64,000 nucleotides of DNA from Toxotes chatareus (Eukaryota; Chordata; Actinopteri; Toxotidae). Positions within the stretch are counted from its first letter, which is position 1, and every line of letters starts with the position of its first letter. Below the pieces are notes generated by a model. That model saw only the letters and a program-made list of their open reading frames with translations. It did not search any database and had not been told where the DNA came from. The stretch spans positions 7,047,501-7,111,500 of the forward strand of contig CM028889.1 in the NCBI GenBank assembly GCA_016801885.1, read 5' to 3'. This document shows, piece by piece, positions 21,941-35,096 of this stretch. Both the position numbers and the translations under genes were made by a program.

Positions 21941-24900
21941 GGCAGGCAAACGATCAAACAGCAGCAGATTGAGTATTGGCACAGAATGTCAGCTATCAAC
22001 AGCTTCTACCGTTCGCTCCATTCCTACCCTAACAATTAGATGTAACAATAGCATATAATAAATGTCTACAGCTACCAAGTGTGTTTACCTGAAATGACAT
22101 TAAAGTGCCAGTCACGTTTATATAGCAATAACAGAGACATTGACAAATGCTGAAACCTACAGCATTATAATACAGGCATGCTGATTAAATAACCACCCAA
22201 CGACACTTCCTACAGTCTGCTTGCTCATTTATTTTTAGAGGTCCCTGCAGTGTTGAACACACTGAAGCAATAATTCTGGCAGAGCCTGTGCTTTATCCAT
22301 CAGAGCACTGAAAAGCCGTAATACATATTGCAGTTTTTCATATTTGTGGTTGCATGTGTGTGCTTGAAAATTAATAATTCACAAAATTAATATGTTGTGG
22401 TGGTGTCTGTTTACTGTATACCCCTCTGCGAGAGGATAAATCCTGCTGATGTGGTGCTTTGATTCATGTGTTCGTGCTTTCCACACAAGGTTGATTTAGT
22501 CGGGAATTATGGGTCATCGAGGAGGGCATGTACTGTACTCAGGGTTTGGAATGATGGCGTATGAAAAAAGACCAGCGTGATAAGGCTGACAAACTACTTC
22601 TCGAGCTCTGGTTGTTATTAATGAACAGCTAACAAGACAAATGTACAGTGAAGGCTAAAACGTACACCTCGATAATCAGAACTTCCCTGTGCAGTGTCTC
22701 CCCCTCTCTAAATCTTCCCAGCATCCCTCATTCACGTGGTATTTTATTGACAGTGGGAAATATTTATTCTGCTGCCTGTAAACTGAGGCTGGTTATGGTA
22801 ATACACCATGCCCTATTGTGAAAAACATACTTTAGGGACACCAATCCTGTGAGAATTATCTCTGAAAGGCCTCAGAAAAGAGGAAGTGGTGTTATGCAGA
22901 AGGCTACTGAGAAATGCTAAATGTTTTAGGAGAGGAATCCTTCTATAAGAAGTAAATAGAGCAGCAATGAATGAAAGCAGCTGTGTGTGATAAGTGCATG
23001 CAACGAGTTAGCTATTGCAGAGTGTAGAATGGAACCTATGTGTTTTCTTTCAGCGTTATTCCCTCTGAAGAATACCACACGCCTCCTGATTATTAATATT
23101 TTTCAGACACTGTTCTAAAGGTTAGTACAACAGTTCTGTAGCTTGCTGTACCAGCTGGACTTCAGTTCAAGAGTAAGCTATTTAAATGAAAAGTCTAACT
23201 AAAACCAGCTGTAACACTTCTAATAGATAGACTGTTGACCCTTAAATATGTAAAGGGGTTATTGTTGGCAACACAGAGGCAGGAAGGCAGGAAAAAAAAG
23301 TGAGCAAATGGCACAGATAAAACCCAAGACAAGACTTTACCAACATGACAGCAAGCTAAGCTCTGTCTATAACCATTAATTGCTGATGAGATGCAGCTGG
23401 CAAGCAGATGATTGTATCAGTTTACCCTGTCAGGTGATCTACAGAGAGGCAGACAGTCCCTGATGGTGACTAGTTGGCAGGTGAGAAAGGGAAGAAAGAT
23501 CCAGAAATAGTCTGACCCTCCTTGCAGACACTGGCAGTTTAAAATCACCATAAAGTGTGAAAGTGTTTAACCAATACTGGAAAACAAAACAAAAACCGCA
23601 CCATTTTCTTGTTGTTTCTTGTTCTTGGTGTGGGCTGTGATAGCCATTGTTGTGATGCAGCATAGTAGCAAAACGTTAGACATGGTTCCTATCTCTCAGC
23701 AATGCAAGTCAAGGTGACTGATCTTCAAAAGGCAAAGCTGCACACTAACCATGTTTTTCTTTGCTGCCTGACTTGAGAAGGGTTGCGAACAGACTCAGTG
23801 CTCAGAGCTCAGCTCAATGCTGATTTACCATCATATCATTTATGAAGAAGAACTGTCAGATTCATCCTGGTGAAGAACCATACATGTTAAATCAAAGTAG
23901 ATCACTAGAGATCACTGGAGAGTGGTGGATGTTCTCCATGTTTAAGTTTCTTGTTCAGCCATACTGTAATTAGAACAGGGTTAATTTACAACACTCAAAA
24001 CTGTAAAATCTCAAGATAGTGCTGCAGTGAAGTTTGCCAGTATTACTCTCTGTAGGAAAGCAATGGTTCATGTGAGCAGGGTCACCATGACACCAAGTTC
24101 ACGTGGTAGTAATATTTCAGCAGCTGCACAGAAGGAGCCAAACAGTAAGGTGTGGTTAAATTCTGTCTGGACTGCAGCATCTGTAACTTCATCAAGATGA
24201 AATTTAATCACTGAACAGATGACGACCTAACCTGCAAAAACTGTTTTTCCAAAGATTTAATATTTAACATTTTGTGTTCTCAGATGTTCCTGGAGCCGTC
24301 TCACCAGGATCCACAATTTGCTGATTTTTGTCCAGCTGTGAGATGCATTGCAACCAAGCAAATGTAGTAAGCATACTGACATATGTGAATGTACCCTTTT
24401 TCCATTTTCCAATGTAAATTTCTCAGTTTATTGTAGTGTATTCACACTGGAAAAGCAGAATTAATTTATAGAAAGCAATAGTGACACACCTATTTCTTTT
24501 AGCCCTTAGGAGCCAATGGGACTCTGCCAAGGGCAGAAACAAGATTATGCTTTAATAACATGACTTACTCCCACTTGACTCTGAAGCTTAACAAATGAAC
24601 CGGTTTCGTTCACCTTACACATACAGCATCTGACACACACCCAGGGCAAAAATCCACCGACAAATTTCATTCACACCTGGCCATTATCTTGTGTCCTAGA
24701 GGGATAAAGAGCTAATTAGAAAGAGTATAGGGGTCCTTATGAAGTCCAGAAAGGTTGCAGAAGTTTGCTTTGTAATCACCCAGATCCAGAGTGTACATGC
24801 TCTCAGGGAAATGCCTTAATATCAAACCAATTTTGAAATGATTTACCTGCAAGGGAAGTAAACAATTTAGCGGCGGCTTTTATCGACTGGCCAAAAATTT

Positions 24901-25826
24901 CTTATTGTGCAAGAAGAAATGCAACTTGAGTAAACTCCATTAAAAAGAATGTGCGAGCGGCATATTCCATCGTTTTCCCTCCCCCTCTACTGTTATCATT
25001 ACTCCTCATTCTCCAGATTCTCTGTGCCTGATATCACCAATAATATTTCAGCCAAGAGAATCCATATTGCTGTGTTGCTATTATTAAAAAAAGCTAGACT
25101 ACACTGTAGCATTCCTCTGTAATTTCTCTTTCTGTGTTTATCTGTTTTTGTCTCTGAAATCAATCATCAGCAATCGTAACAACAAGAAGGAACGGCTGTC
25201 TTTCTTTCTGAGTTTCCCTGTATCTGAAACACCTGCAGAAAAACCTCAGGTGAAACTGTGAATTTTACAATTTCTTATCATATTTCTTATTGAGAATGAA
25301 AACTGTGGGTGTGGGGGGGGGGGAATACAGGAATTTTTGCAGCTATGCCAACAAGTGTGATGGATAAGGAATTCAAAATCACTAAACATCTGAGATGCAT
25401 TTTACCTCCAGACCTCTGGTGAGGTATTGAAGTTTGGGCTGATAATCAGTCAAAGAGACAACAGTTGTTATTGCAATCACGCTGGTATTGGTTTCCTTTT
25501 TGAAAAATGTAGAAAGCGACATGCTGTGGGCCTTAAACTTTATCAAAGTATCATAAGTAGGGCAGCTTTCACAAGTGAAATTCAGCATTTGGACTGTTTG
25601 GGGTCATTTCTGAAGGCAATGGAATAGTTTGTCCTCTTAAATGATCATTTACAAAAGAAATGTTATGTTTGATAATGACTACTGACTGAATATTTCTTAA
25701 ATGTTTCCCTAGGTTCCGGGGACCTTCAGGTATCTAGCACTGGTATTTAAAATCTGACACTTAAGGTCTTTGCAAAATTGTCTTTTTGTAATAGAATGTA
25801 GCTTTTGATTTACTCAGACATATATG
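21941..25826. other. Unique non-coding sequence with scattered simple repeats
   Basis: No gene or transposon was recognised. An 11-G run lies at 25313-25323. The blocks at about 22680-22810 and 24680-25000 have mixed composition and look less decayed than their surroundings, for example the GC-containing stretch around 24870-24895. They could be conserved non-coding elements, which cannot be tested here. Confidence 0.4.
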
Positions 25827-26766
25827 CTCACTCAGCACCTTATTATAAGTACCAATATACCTGTTTATTTGGGCAATTATCTAATCAGCCAATCATGTGA
25901 CAGCAGTGCAATGCATAAAATCATGCCGATACAGATCAGGAGCTTCAGTTAATGTTGACATCAACATCTCAGTGACTTTGACTGCTGCATGGTTGTTGAT
26001 GCCAGATGGACTGGTTTGAGTATTTCTAAAACTGTTGATCTCCGGGGATTTTCACACCACAGTCTCTAGAGTTTAACTCAGAATGGTGCCAAAAACAAAA
26101 GGCTTCCAGTGAGCAGCAGTACTGTGGACAGAGACGTCTTGTTGATAAGCGTGGTCAGAGGAGAATGGCCAGATGGTTGGAGCTGACAGAAAGGCTATGG
26201 TAACTCACATAACCACTCTTTACAAATGTGGTGTGCACTAAAGCATCTCAGAATGCAGAACATGCCAAACCTTGAGGCAGATGGGCAGCAAAAGCAGAAG
26301 ACCATGTAGGATTCCACTCCTGTCACAGAAATCTGAGGCCACACCAAAACTAAACTGTTGAAGACTGGAAAAATGTGGCCTGGTCTGATGAATCTGGATT
26401 TGCTGCTGCAGATGGTAGGGTCATAATTTGGTGTCAGCAGCACGAATCCATGAATCTTTGTGTCAATAGTCCAGACTGGTGGTGGTGGTCTTGTAATGGT
26501 GTGGGTTTTCTTGGCTCACTTTGGTCCCTGAATGCCACAGTCTGAGTACTGTTGCTGACCATGAGCGTCCCTTTATGGCCACAGTTTAGCATCTTCAGAT
26601 GGTTATTTCCAGCATGATAATGCACCATGTTACAAAGCAAAACGTCATGGGCCTCCCCAGTCACCAGATCTGTTTCCAATTTTGGGATGTGGTACCAAAT
26701 GTGCAACTGAGAAATCTGTAGAAATTATGTGACGCAATCACAGTCAACATGGACCAGAATGTGTTA
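25827..26766 (+). mobile_element. Tc1-like DNA transposon, degenerate and 3'-truncated
   Basis: The left end 'ctcactcagcaccttattat' resembles the fish Tc1-like terminus CACTCACCGGCCACTTTATTAG. It is followed by the usual leader (cagcagtgcaatgcataaaa, gatacagatcaggagctt) and a decayed transposase gene. The homology stops near 26766 in the C-terminal part of the transposase, and no matching right terminal repeat is found before the T-run at about 26776. The element has therefore lost its 3' end and cannot be mobilised. Confidence 0.9.
25990..26766 (+). pseudogene. Tc1-like transposase pseudogene
   Basis: The relic starts near a DARWTGLSIS-like segment (usual DARRTGLSIS) with the helix-turn-helix region, then RADRKAMVTHITTLYKCG-like and LRQMGSKSRRPC-like blocks. 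Of the DDE triad, the first aspartate survives in WSDES (26381-26395) and the second in DNAPC (26616-26630). In the third block PQSPDL is present (about 26656-26673), but a deletion of about 8 bases at 26679-26682, before the TTTGGGATGTGG block, removes the codon of the catalytic glutamate seen in NPIEHLWDV. Several stops and frameshifts occur. It has no function as a transposase. Confidence 0.9.
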
Positions 26767-29700
26767 CATGATGATTTTTTTTTTTCTTCATACATTTGGA
26801 AAATTCCTGAACAATCTGCATGTGACATGGATTATTTTTATTTAGAAAACTGCAATGATTGGTTCTGACAAAAAAAAAAAAAAAAATCATCTAAAAAAAG
26901 AATCTCACAAATCCTGTGGGAATTGGTTTGCATCAAATCTTTTGATATAAAGACCCTAAATTTAGTCAGACTACTTTATATTTATTGTTCCATCTTTGGA
27001 ATTGTACTAATTGCTTGTTCTTGAGCAAAGAGGCCACAGCAATTGATTTGGAAATGATGCAAATTCAAACTTTGGCTGTCAGTGTCCTGCAAGCCAGAGA
27101 TAGTCACACAGCTCAACAATGTGGGCAACACAAGCCAAAATATGCAAGGGCACTTCAGAAAGGGGGTGTGCCTCAGTGAAAAAAAATCAATCTCCTCTTT
27201 TACTAAGTTCAAGCTGCATCCTCAGAAACCAATAGCTCATCACACATAAATAGCATTTGCACACGGGCAAACTAAAGGAACCAGAGTCATCCTATGCATT
27301 CAAGAATATGCAAATAACATTCCCATTTACATTCACATTTGTTTTATGGCTCACTGGGACATATACATGTAACTGCCAGCTCCCGACTCACTTTGCATTT
27401 TTTACTACTCCACAGGCATTATAACTATTACATCTTATGATTACTCACTGTGCACATGTGGTTCAGTATGAAAGGCAGGTGATGGCATTTCAGTTCTCTG
27501 GATGTTCTGGATGTATGTGAATCCAGTGACCCATACAAGGGTCAGAGCCATACTGTTCACACTGTGAAAGACCTGGTAGGATTCCTCCTAAATTAGCTCA
27601 CAGCTGCACAGACAAAGCTCTAGTTGTAGAGCTAACACACAGGACTTGTCACCCAGGTTACACTATCTCTGTACTGTGTAATGATGTGTGAGCATCTCGG
27701 GCTCCGCCGCCTCTTTATGCTGCAGAATGGAGATTCGCCCAACGCGAAGGAAAGTAATAAATTACTCTGGCAAGATCTGAGTTGTACATAAGTCAGGAGG
27801 AGCCACCACGGGAGAAACAGACTGTAGATTGTTTTGTGCGCAGAGAAGGAATGGGGGAGGTTGGTTGTGGCGTTTAGATTAATGCCTCTGCCCGCTCTAC
27901 AAAATGCCTCTGAGTCTGCAAGTGCAATGTATGCTATAACGTAAATGTGAGATACATTATATTCAATACTGTCTGTATGACTTTGAGATTAAGCAGTGAT
28001 TGTCCTATTTTGTCGGTGGGTGGAAATATTACTAACTGTATGATATTCACGGAGTACAGAGGCGAGCTCTTTGACTCTCTTTCAGACATGGCACATGCAC
28101 GCAGCTGTTTATGATTAATGTCATTACCCTGAGCACTGGTGGAAGGAAGTGCCTTGTGGTTCTAACCAGCAGCAATGGAACAGAAAGAGCTGCCATTTCC
28201 AGGAAGATTTAGTAAATAAATAAGTGACATCAGGACAACAGGAAAGGAAATGTAGTTTTAAAAAATAGGATATATAAAGCTATATCCTTATATAATACAT
28301 ACAGATGTAAATATAATTATTAATGAATTATTTATTGATGGTTAATAAACACTGACAAGGGAGCAAAATGTCAAAACATAAAACCTTGAATATTAATTAT
28401 CAGTTTATATTAATCAGTCAGCTAGAATCCGTCTGCTCTAACTTACATAAATTCAACAAATGTTTCTGACATCTTATAATAGTGTGTTTACATTGGTTTT
28501 TTGTCAAAGAGAAAATCAAATCAAACAGACACATTTATAGATTTGTCTTGTAAACGTCAACTCAGCTGCAGAAAGCTTTATAGCTTTATAGCAATGCTGG
28601 AAATTTACTGAGCTGTATTACTGCCCTCAACTCCCTAATCTCTCAGAGCTATTAAAGCTGTTAGAAATAACACAGCCTATCTACATCTGCTGTTGTATCA
28701 CTTGTACATTGTACTGTCTTGCATGTTTTTATTTTGATTCTACCTGAAAGTCAGTGACTTGCCCTGAAGTGAACCCAGAGCCAAGCAATGGCCCCGGTAA
28801 GACATTAAAAAATGTTAACTGCACCAGTACAGTTGACCTTCTCATAATATTGTTATTCAGGATTTCAGTTTGCAGTTAAGGCATTATGGTTTCTGAAGAG
28901 CAAAGGAACTGTACATGCAGATCCAAACTTGAGAATATAATGATTACAGAGCTCTTACAGCAGCCATTGAGGGTAAAAGTAATTGACTCTGGCTTAGCCT
29001 GCGAAGTCTCTGAAGCACAGAGGGCTTCACACATTCAGACCAGGTGGTGCAGGTAGCTCTGGTAGCAACTGTAATTGAATTCTTGCATATCCTTGCACGT
29101 GTCTAGGACAGATAGGTGGGCCTACTGCAGTTGTTACATGCTATTCTTAGAAAAAACCTGAGTTGAGATTCTGTCACCCGCTGTTTCCTAGGTCAAGAAC
29201 GAACTGTCAAGCTCAACTTTCAAGCCAACATGGACAGGAAGTCCTAGTGGTGCTAAGAATAATGGAAAAATCTTAAGTTTCATGACAAGCTGACAAGTTG
29301 CAAACCGCATATGCTGGTGAATACTAATATGTGATGAGGTCGAAAGCTCATAGTTGTTACTATAACATTTTGCTGAACCTGTTTTCAGTTACTAGAACAG
29401 AATGAAGAGTGACAGGTATGGGGAAGGTATTCCCTGTGCTTCATATGTCATGATGGTTTATACTTAAATAGTGCTAAAAGTAAAGTATGTCCCTATAAAA
29501 TGTCAGACCTCCTTGTTACATATGGTCTACAGCTGGACATAAGAATTATAGATTCAAGTCAAGTAGCCTACAGGCATGATTGATGCATCATTTGGCATTC
29601 AATATTACTTATTATTAAAGTAGTGACCTGAGTTCACCTCAGGTCTATGTTTGCAGTGCAGAAGCTCTCAAATGAAATGTGGGCCTAATTCCATTTTATC

Positions 29701-30548
29701 TGATGCCCTGCAGCAGACCCTGCCCTCTGAGAAATTAATATCTGAGTGTCCACTGCACCCAGTCTCAATTACACTACTTTTCAAATGCATCAGCTGCCCT
29801 CCGTCTTGTTAATGTGCAACGCAGGAATGAAAATGTATACAGTTCTGAGTTATTTGTCATGCCCCAAAGACAGAGTGAGCGGCTCCGTTGCACGTGTATG
29901 CAGTGCAAAAAACAGTAACAAAAAGCAGAAACACAAGCTTCTTCACTTACATCTCTGAGCTGCTTAATGTTTTACTTTTACTTGATGCCTCCCGAAACCT
30001 TCACTGTGGATGTGTTTATGAGAATGGTATTCAGAGAACAAGCTGTCGCTGCGTTTGAAGTCACCCGATATTTACTTGCCGTTTCCTGTTGTGAGGGGTT
30101 GAATTGAAATTTGTCACTGCTGCCAGATTTCTGAAATGAGAAGTGACATGCTGAGTTCTGTTGGTCCCCTGCTGTGGCTGTGCTGCATATGTGCCTCATT
30201 GCCTCCACCTCTTCATGTCAAGCTGAAGACCGCTTGTCTGCTGAGGATGTCTGTGGGGTTCTCGCAACATACAGCAACTATGTGGCACAGCTCCTGCTGG
30301 CAGGGAGACTTGATGCCCTGTGATAAATCACAGGCCTGTCAATGATGACCCCGGGTGGCTCCTGTGGATATGAGTTTGTGGATAATAAGCATTACATCTC
30401 CATGGTCACCTGAAACAATGTTTGTGAGAATATTAAGACTTGCTGCTCATGTGCGTAGAGGAGAGAAAAGCAACTGCACTAATACACAGCAAAGGAAATT
30501 AGAAATGTATGATATGCATGTGTATGATTTTTCCATTTCCATAACTCT
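26767..30548. other. Unique non-coding sequence with homopolymer runs
   Basis: No gene or transposon was recognised. It contains a T-run at about 26776-26785 and an A-run at about 26871-26886, which border the Tc1 relic. The stretch 27690-27920 is relatively CpG-containing and complex (for example around 27696-27720 and 27735-27755) and is a possible conserved non-coding element. A 7-bp-arm inverted repeat (acctgag/ctcaggt) lies near 29627-29645. Confidence 0.4.
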
Positions 30549-30553
30549 GTGTG

Positions 30554-30591
<38 letters not shown>
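30549..30591 (+). repeat. (GT)n microsatellite
   Basis: Interrupted GTGA units are followed by a pure run of about 15 GT units (30561-30590). It is probably polymorphic. Confidence 0.95.
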
Positions 30592-30592
<1 letters not shown>

Positions 30593-31094
30593 CTCCATAA
30601 TAGAATGCAATGAATAGGAAGTAGTGGTGCACTCAGCAAACTCATGTTCAAGATCTGCTCAGCTTCAAGAGGAAAAAAAAAAAACTGAATTCTCATATTA
30701 CTAAGAATATATTTGGCAAATAGTAATGTTTCATGAAGGACCAGATAAAGTAGCTCACAACACTGTAGAAGTTTAATTTTAATCCACTGATGTGGTCATC
30801 ATCAATTAGACATCAACTAGACATACAGATGAGCTCACATTTTTAAATGTGTGGTGTAGAATTTAAGATTTTAAGATATAAGATTTGGGATTTTTAATGT
30901 GGTTTAACAACATTATCACACTACATTAAGGTAACTTTTACAAATATTAATGCAGACTTGATGTTCACAATGATGGGTTGCAAAACTCAAGCAAGTTTAA
31001 AGAGTCTGCTAATTGAATCTGAACTGGAGCTAGTTGCTGCCTAAAACATTTGGTGAAATACATCCAAAAATGTAAATCATACTCGCATAGCCAG

Positions 31095-31179
31095 GATGTA
31101 AAGTATAACCTCTGGTTTGATCTTTCAGAGACTAATGATGTAAAGTATAATTTTCTGGTTTGATCTTTCAGGGACTAAT
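31095..31179 (+). repeat. Tandem duplication, two 42/43-base units
   Basis: Unit 1 (31095-31136) and unit 2 (31137-31179) both start gatgtaaagtataa, continue ctggtttgatctttcag and end gactaat. They differ by a 3- to 4-base change near the middle and one A/G substitution. This is a recent local duplication with no known function. Confidence 0.95.
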
Positions 31180-31868
31180 CTGGCAAATCTATGAAATACA
31201 CTGTAAACTGCTGATGTTAAATAACATTCTTTGATGTGAGGAAAACGTATCTATTTTAAGGATTAATAAGGTTGCGCTCACATATTACGCTACACGTATT
31301 GATCAGCAAGTCTGACAACTTTTACTTGTGAAAACACAACACTATTCTGACAGCTTCCACAGCAAGAACACCCTTATATATGACACCGCTGTTGTCCCAG
31401 TGTTTGTGATAAGCTGTGAAAAGAAAGAAAGAAAATCAATCAAAATATTAGGTTGCAAAATGCTGCACAGTGAACTGAAACTTGATGAAGTAGTATTTAA
31501 GTATTTAAGTATTTACAATTATTACAGTACAGTCCAAAGTAGGCACTGATTGGTACGGTTTTGGAAGGGCTCATATTTTTGTTTCTGTGTTAGAGATAGT
31601 CATCATTTTATAAATTCTGGATGAGACAACTGCAGGATTCACTAGAATAATTTTGATGAAAATAAATTTGATGAAGAAAAAGAAGTGTCTTTTTAAATGT
31701 GATTTTTAAAGACATCTAGGGAGTCATTTTCAAAATATGTCTCAAAGAAGTTACATCATAGGGTTTACAGTGTTTCACAAATAGCAGGTAACGCAACAGC
31801 AGGCAAATGTGTGTCTCTGCATTCAAACACTTTCCAATAAAACTGTAAAACAACAAACTGGATCGTTG

Positions 31869-31908
31869 CCTGCCATAACATGCCTTGGCCAGGAAATGTT
31901 ATGGCAGG
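31869..31908. repeat. Near-perfect 40-base palindrome
   Basis: Outer arms of 13 bases (cctgccataacat and its exact reverse complement) flank a centre that is itself nearly symmetrical (ccttgg/ccagga). It can form a hairpin or cruciform. A further AGGCATGTTAT repeat follows directly. Confidence 0.95.
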
Positions 31909-32009
31909 CAGGCATGTTATTGTCTGCTGCTGTGAAAAAAAAAATGCCAAAAGTGTGTGGTCCAGACAGATGGTGGTCAGGTTTACATGGTGGTGAAGGA
32001 CAGTAACAC

Positions 32010-32240
32010 TGTAGCAGAATTGCCAGGATTAAAGAAATAACCTGTAAAATCTTTGGGGCACCACTTAATCTGCTCAAGAAAAGACCTGACATTCAGTTTT
32101 CAGCAAGATCCTCCAGAGCAGCTACCAAGGCTGTTGTCAGCACCAGGGGTTAACTCCATCTGCTGAAGGACATGAGGGCAATGAGGTGGCCATGGCCTCT
32201 TCTGTGTCCCTCACCTTCACACTGCGCAATAGTGCACATG
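32010..32240 (+). other. Possible LINE C-terminal fragment, doubtful
   Basis: A conceptual frame reads RIKEITCKIFGAPLNLL, then RSSRAATKAVVS and LLKDMRAMR. This vaguely resembles the segment after the reverse transcriptase in CR1/Rex1-like LINEs, where an I.GAPL-type block is followed by a basic region. No RT core, tail or terminal signature is visible. It could equally be chance. Confidence 0.25.
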
Positions 32241-33406
32241 GAATGCTACAGATTAAGGATAAAGGCTGTAAATAGTGCTGATATCCTCTGTGACATGACT
32301 GACAATGGATACAATAGGGAAAGGCTGTACATCATTCATTCTCTTTCAAAACAGACCCTGAATTGTTATTTATGAACAGAAAGAAACAAGAAACATTTTT
32401 CTGCAAATAAGGTAATTGTTAAAGAATGCAATCTGCCCAAATTTGTTTATTTGTAATATCTGGCCAGCATTCAGTGTCTGCGGTGACACAGTTGCCCTTA
32501 ATTACTTGTCAAAGCATGAGGCACCGCAAGTGTTTGCCTCTCTCATTTATTACGCCGCAATCAGAACTTCACACTCCCTCTGTGCTGTTTCAAAGCACAA
32601 TTCACATGCATTCAGAGATGAAAAAAGAAGAAATCTAAAAGGGTAGAAAAAAATCTTGAGTGGAAGCTTATAGCATGACATAAAAACACTTCTTTCTCAC
32701 CCACTGTGCTTCTCCAGAGACTTTTAAATCCGGCATTCAAACAGAGAAGCATAGCCACGAGCTTGGAGGGAGAGAGAGCTTTATAAACTCAGGGTGGAGG
32801 AGCAATGCAGGCTGGTATTACTCTTCACAGTTGCTGCATTTATCCCCTAATTCCTGATTATTCTGCAGTGAGCTGCTAGGTGTGCTCAATTTACAACAGG
32901 ATAGAAGACAGATTTCATCCCTGGGGGCACAGCAGCTGAATGCATTTCTTCTTCCTCCTTTCTATTTTTTAATTAGAGCTTAAAAGTTTAACAGTAACTG
33001 CTCAACCATTTGGGGCAGTAGTGGTGATTATCATAGGCAAAGTATTTTAATAACAGAGCATTTAGCATTTTTAGTTGCAGGTTCCTGGTACAAAGAGCTT
33101 TTTAGCGCTGGCCCTTTAGGAAGTTGCACCTTTAATGGAATTTCCCTTCACAGAAACAGCTATTTCAACTGTAAAACAATTATTCAGAAGCCGTGCATAA
33201 CCTCAGGTGGCTAAGCTTAATAAATAATTCACATATGCTATTTCTACAAAAGCAATTATATCTAAAATTTTAATTTGAATGATCTATAGTTTATTATTGA
33301 CATTTGCAAGGCTCTATCCTGACATCAAATAGGTTTTGGTGTGCTATTTTTCTCCACTTTGGATTTTAGGTTTGGGGCTATCTTGCAATTTTGTACCTCT
33401 AAATAA

Positions 33407-33470
33407 TCACCAGCACCAATTAATGTAGGCCATTTGCAAGATTAATGTACAGTTAATGTGGTGCTGGTGA
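33407..33470. promoter_or_regulatory. Inverted repeat enclosing three TTAATG-type sites, candidate enhancer core
   Basis: Perfect 11-base arms (tcaccagcacc at 33407-33417 and ggtgctggtga at 33460-33470) flank a 42-base centre holding caattaatg (33417-33425), gattaatgt (33440-33448) and gttaatgtg (33452-33460). TAAT cores are the generic binding sites of homeodomain proteins. The surrounding 33100-33560 is rich in similar motifs (for example gtaattacc near 33522). A regulatory role is inferred only from motif density and symmetry. Confidence 0.3.
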
Positions 33471-35096
33471 CAGATGCAATCAAACTGCATTTAAGTGATT
33501 GATCAGTTCCTCAATGAGGAGTAATTACCTTACGTGGATTTGTGACAATGGCAGAGGGAAATGAAATGAAATTGCAATTCAGTGTAAGTTTGAATTTTAG
33601 AAAAGAGGTTTGACTGTGGTGAAAACATTCTCTCTCACTCTGAATATGAAAGAATAAAGCATAGAACAAAGTTTCCCTTTAGAACTGTTTTATCTCATAC
33701 ACCGTCTCTTAGGACTATCACACAGCATAAAGTTATACATAGGACTGTTCTAGATACAGATGAAGCTGCCACTAAAGTTCTACATTTTACCTTCAGGAAG
33801 TCCTATTATTCTTCTGAGGAGTTTTATCTCTCACAGCACAAAGCAGCCTGTTCTTAAGCTCTCATTAGAACAGTGTCAGCTTTTTGGCCAGATAAACGGT
33901 GAAGAAGAGCGATGGATGGAGGGATGGACTGGTGGGTTGGGCCCCAATGGTGAAGACAATAAGTTATGTTTTATTGGCAAGGACTAATTCGTCATTCGTC
34001 TAATTGAAGAAGTAAGGTTAGATCAATAAGCTTCACCAGGCCGCCCTGTTCTGGCATGCACTGACATTATAGCAAAAGACCAGGCAGCACAAATAGATCT
34101 TTTATCAGCGACAAGGCGTAGTGTGTTTACAACACATCCCTTATCTTTGAAACTCCCATCTGTCCTGGTGCAGGAATCCAATTATGTTCTCAATATTAAC
34201 CCCTTTAGAGAATTAACCCCACACAACACTACTCTTTGAACAAATAAAAGTGGGTGAGGAACCTGCTGCCAGTGTTAAATGAGGAAATAAATAATGGATG
34301 CCGGCTTTGGCTTTCTCCCTCTGTGCGCCACTGATCCTACCCACCTGGAGGGCTTCTAAATAAGATCCTACGCTGGCTGAGCACAACACAGCAGTTCATT
34401 GATCCCCACCCTATGGTAAGGCCTCTTCCCTCAGGTGGGCACATGAAGGCTGAACAAAAAGGACATGAAAAAAAACTACACAGAAGCCAGGCACAGAAGT
34501 GCACATACATACATACAGAAGGTGGAGGGCTAAATGACTCACCTGCCCTCCAGGATGAGTAGTACAGATCAAAAGACTCAGCAGCCTGAATGTACATGTA
34601 TGTGTGTGTTATGCAGGTGGTAATCTCCAAAAGGAAATCAAATGTGGCGTGTTCTCAAGAGCTGTCAAATTGCTGTTGAATCTATGCAGTTAATATGGTC
34701 TGTTTGTTTAATGGCTCCACAGCAGATGGAGCAGCTTGTGAGTCACATTGGGAGAAGATTGTGGTGGTAAAACTGGAAACACACAGCCCACAGAACACAT
34801 GTACAGTAGACAGTATGCAGGCAATCACATGACATTACAGACCGATTCCAATCAAAAGTATATTCCAGGGCATTAATGAGGCTGTAGAAATGTTTTTACA
34901 TGTCTGACTGCACATAATGCAGCGAAATTACAGCTTAAGACTAAACGAAGCATGCTGAATCATAGGCAGCAAATGTAGAGAGCACTGCATCAGTTAAATG
35001 GCATGGACTCCGAACCAATGACTGAATGCACACCAGAACAGACAACATCATCTGTCTGTGAGCACACCAAAACTAGTCACAGCATTGATTGGTAAG

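Noticed and set aside
21282..22058. A 258-codon plus-strand open frame, the longest in the window, with two other overlapping long frames.
   Set aside because: It lies in the pyrimidine tract, where stop codons are rare in all plus-strand frames because every stop needs a purine. The product is low-complexity Ser/Phe/Leu/Pro with no domain.
26195..26706. Two minus-strand open frames of 82 and 90 codons.
   Set aside because: They are antisense shadows of the Tc1-like transposase relic, which reads on the plus strand.
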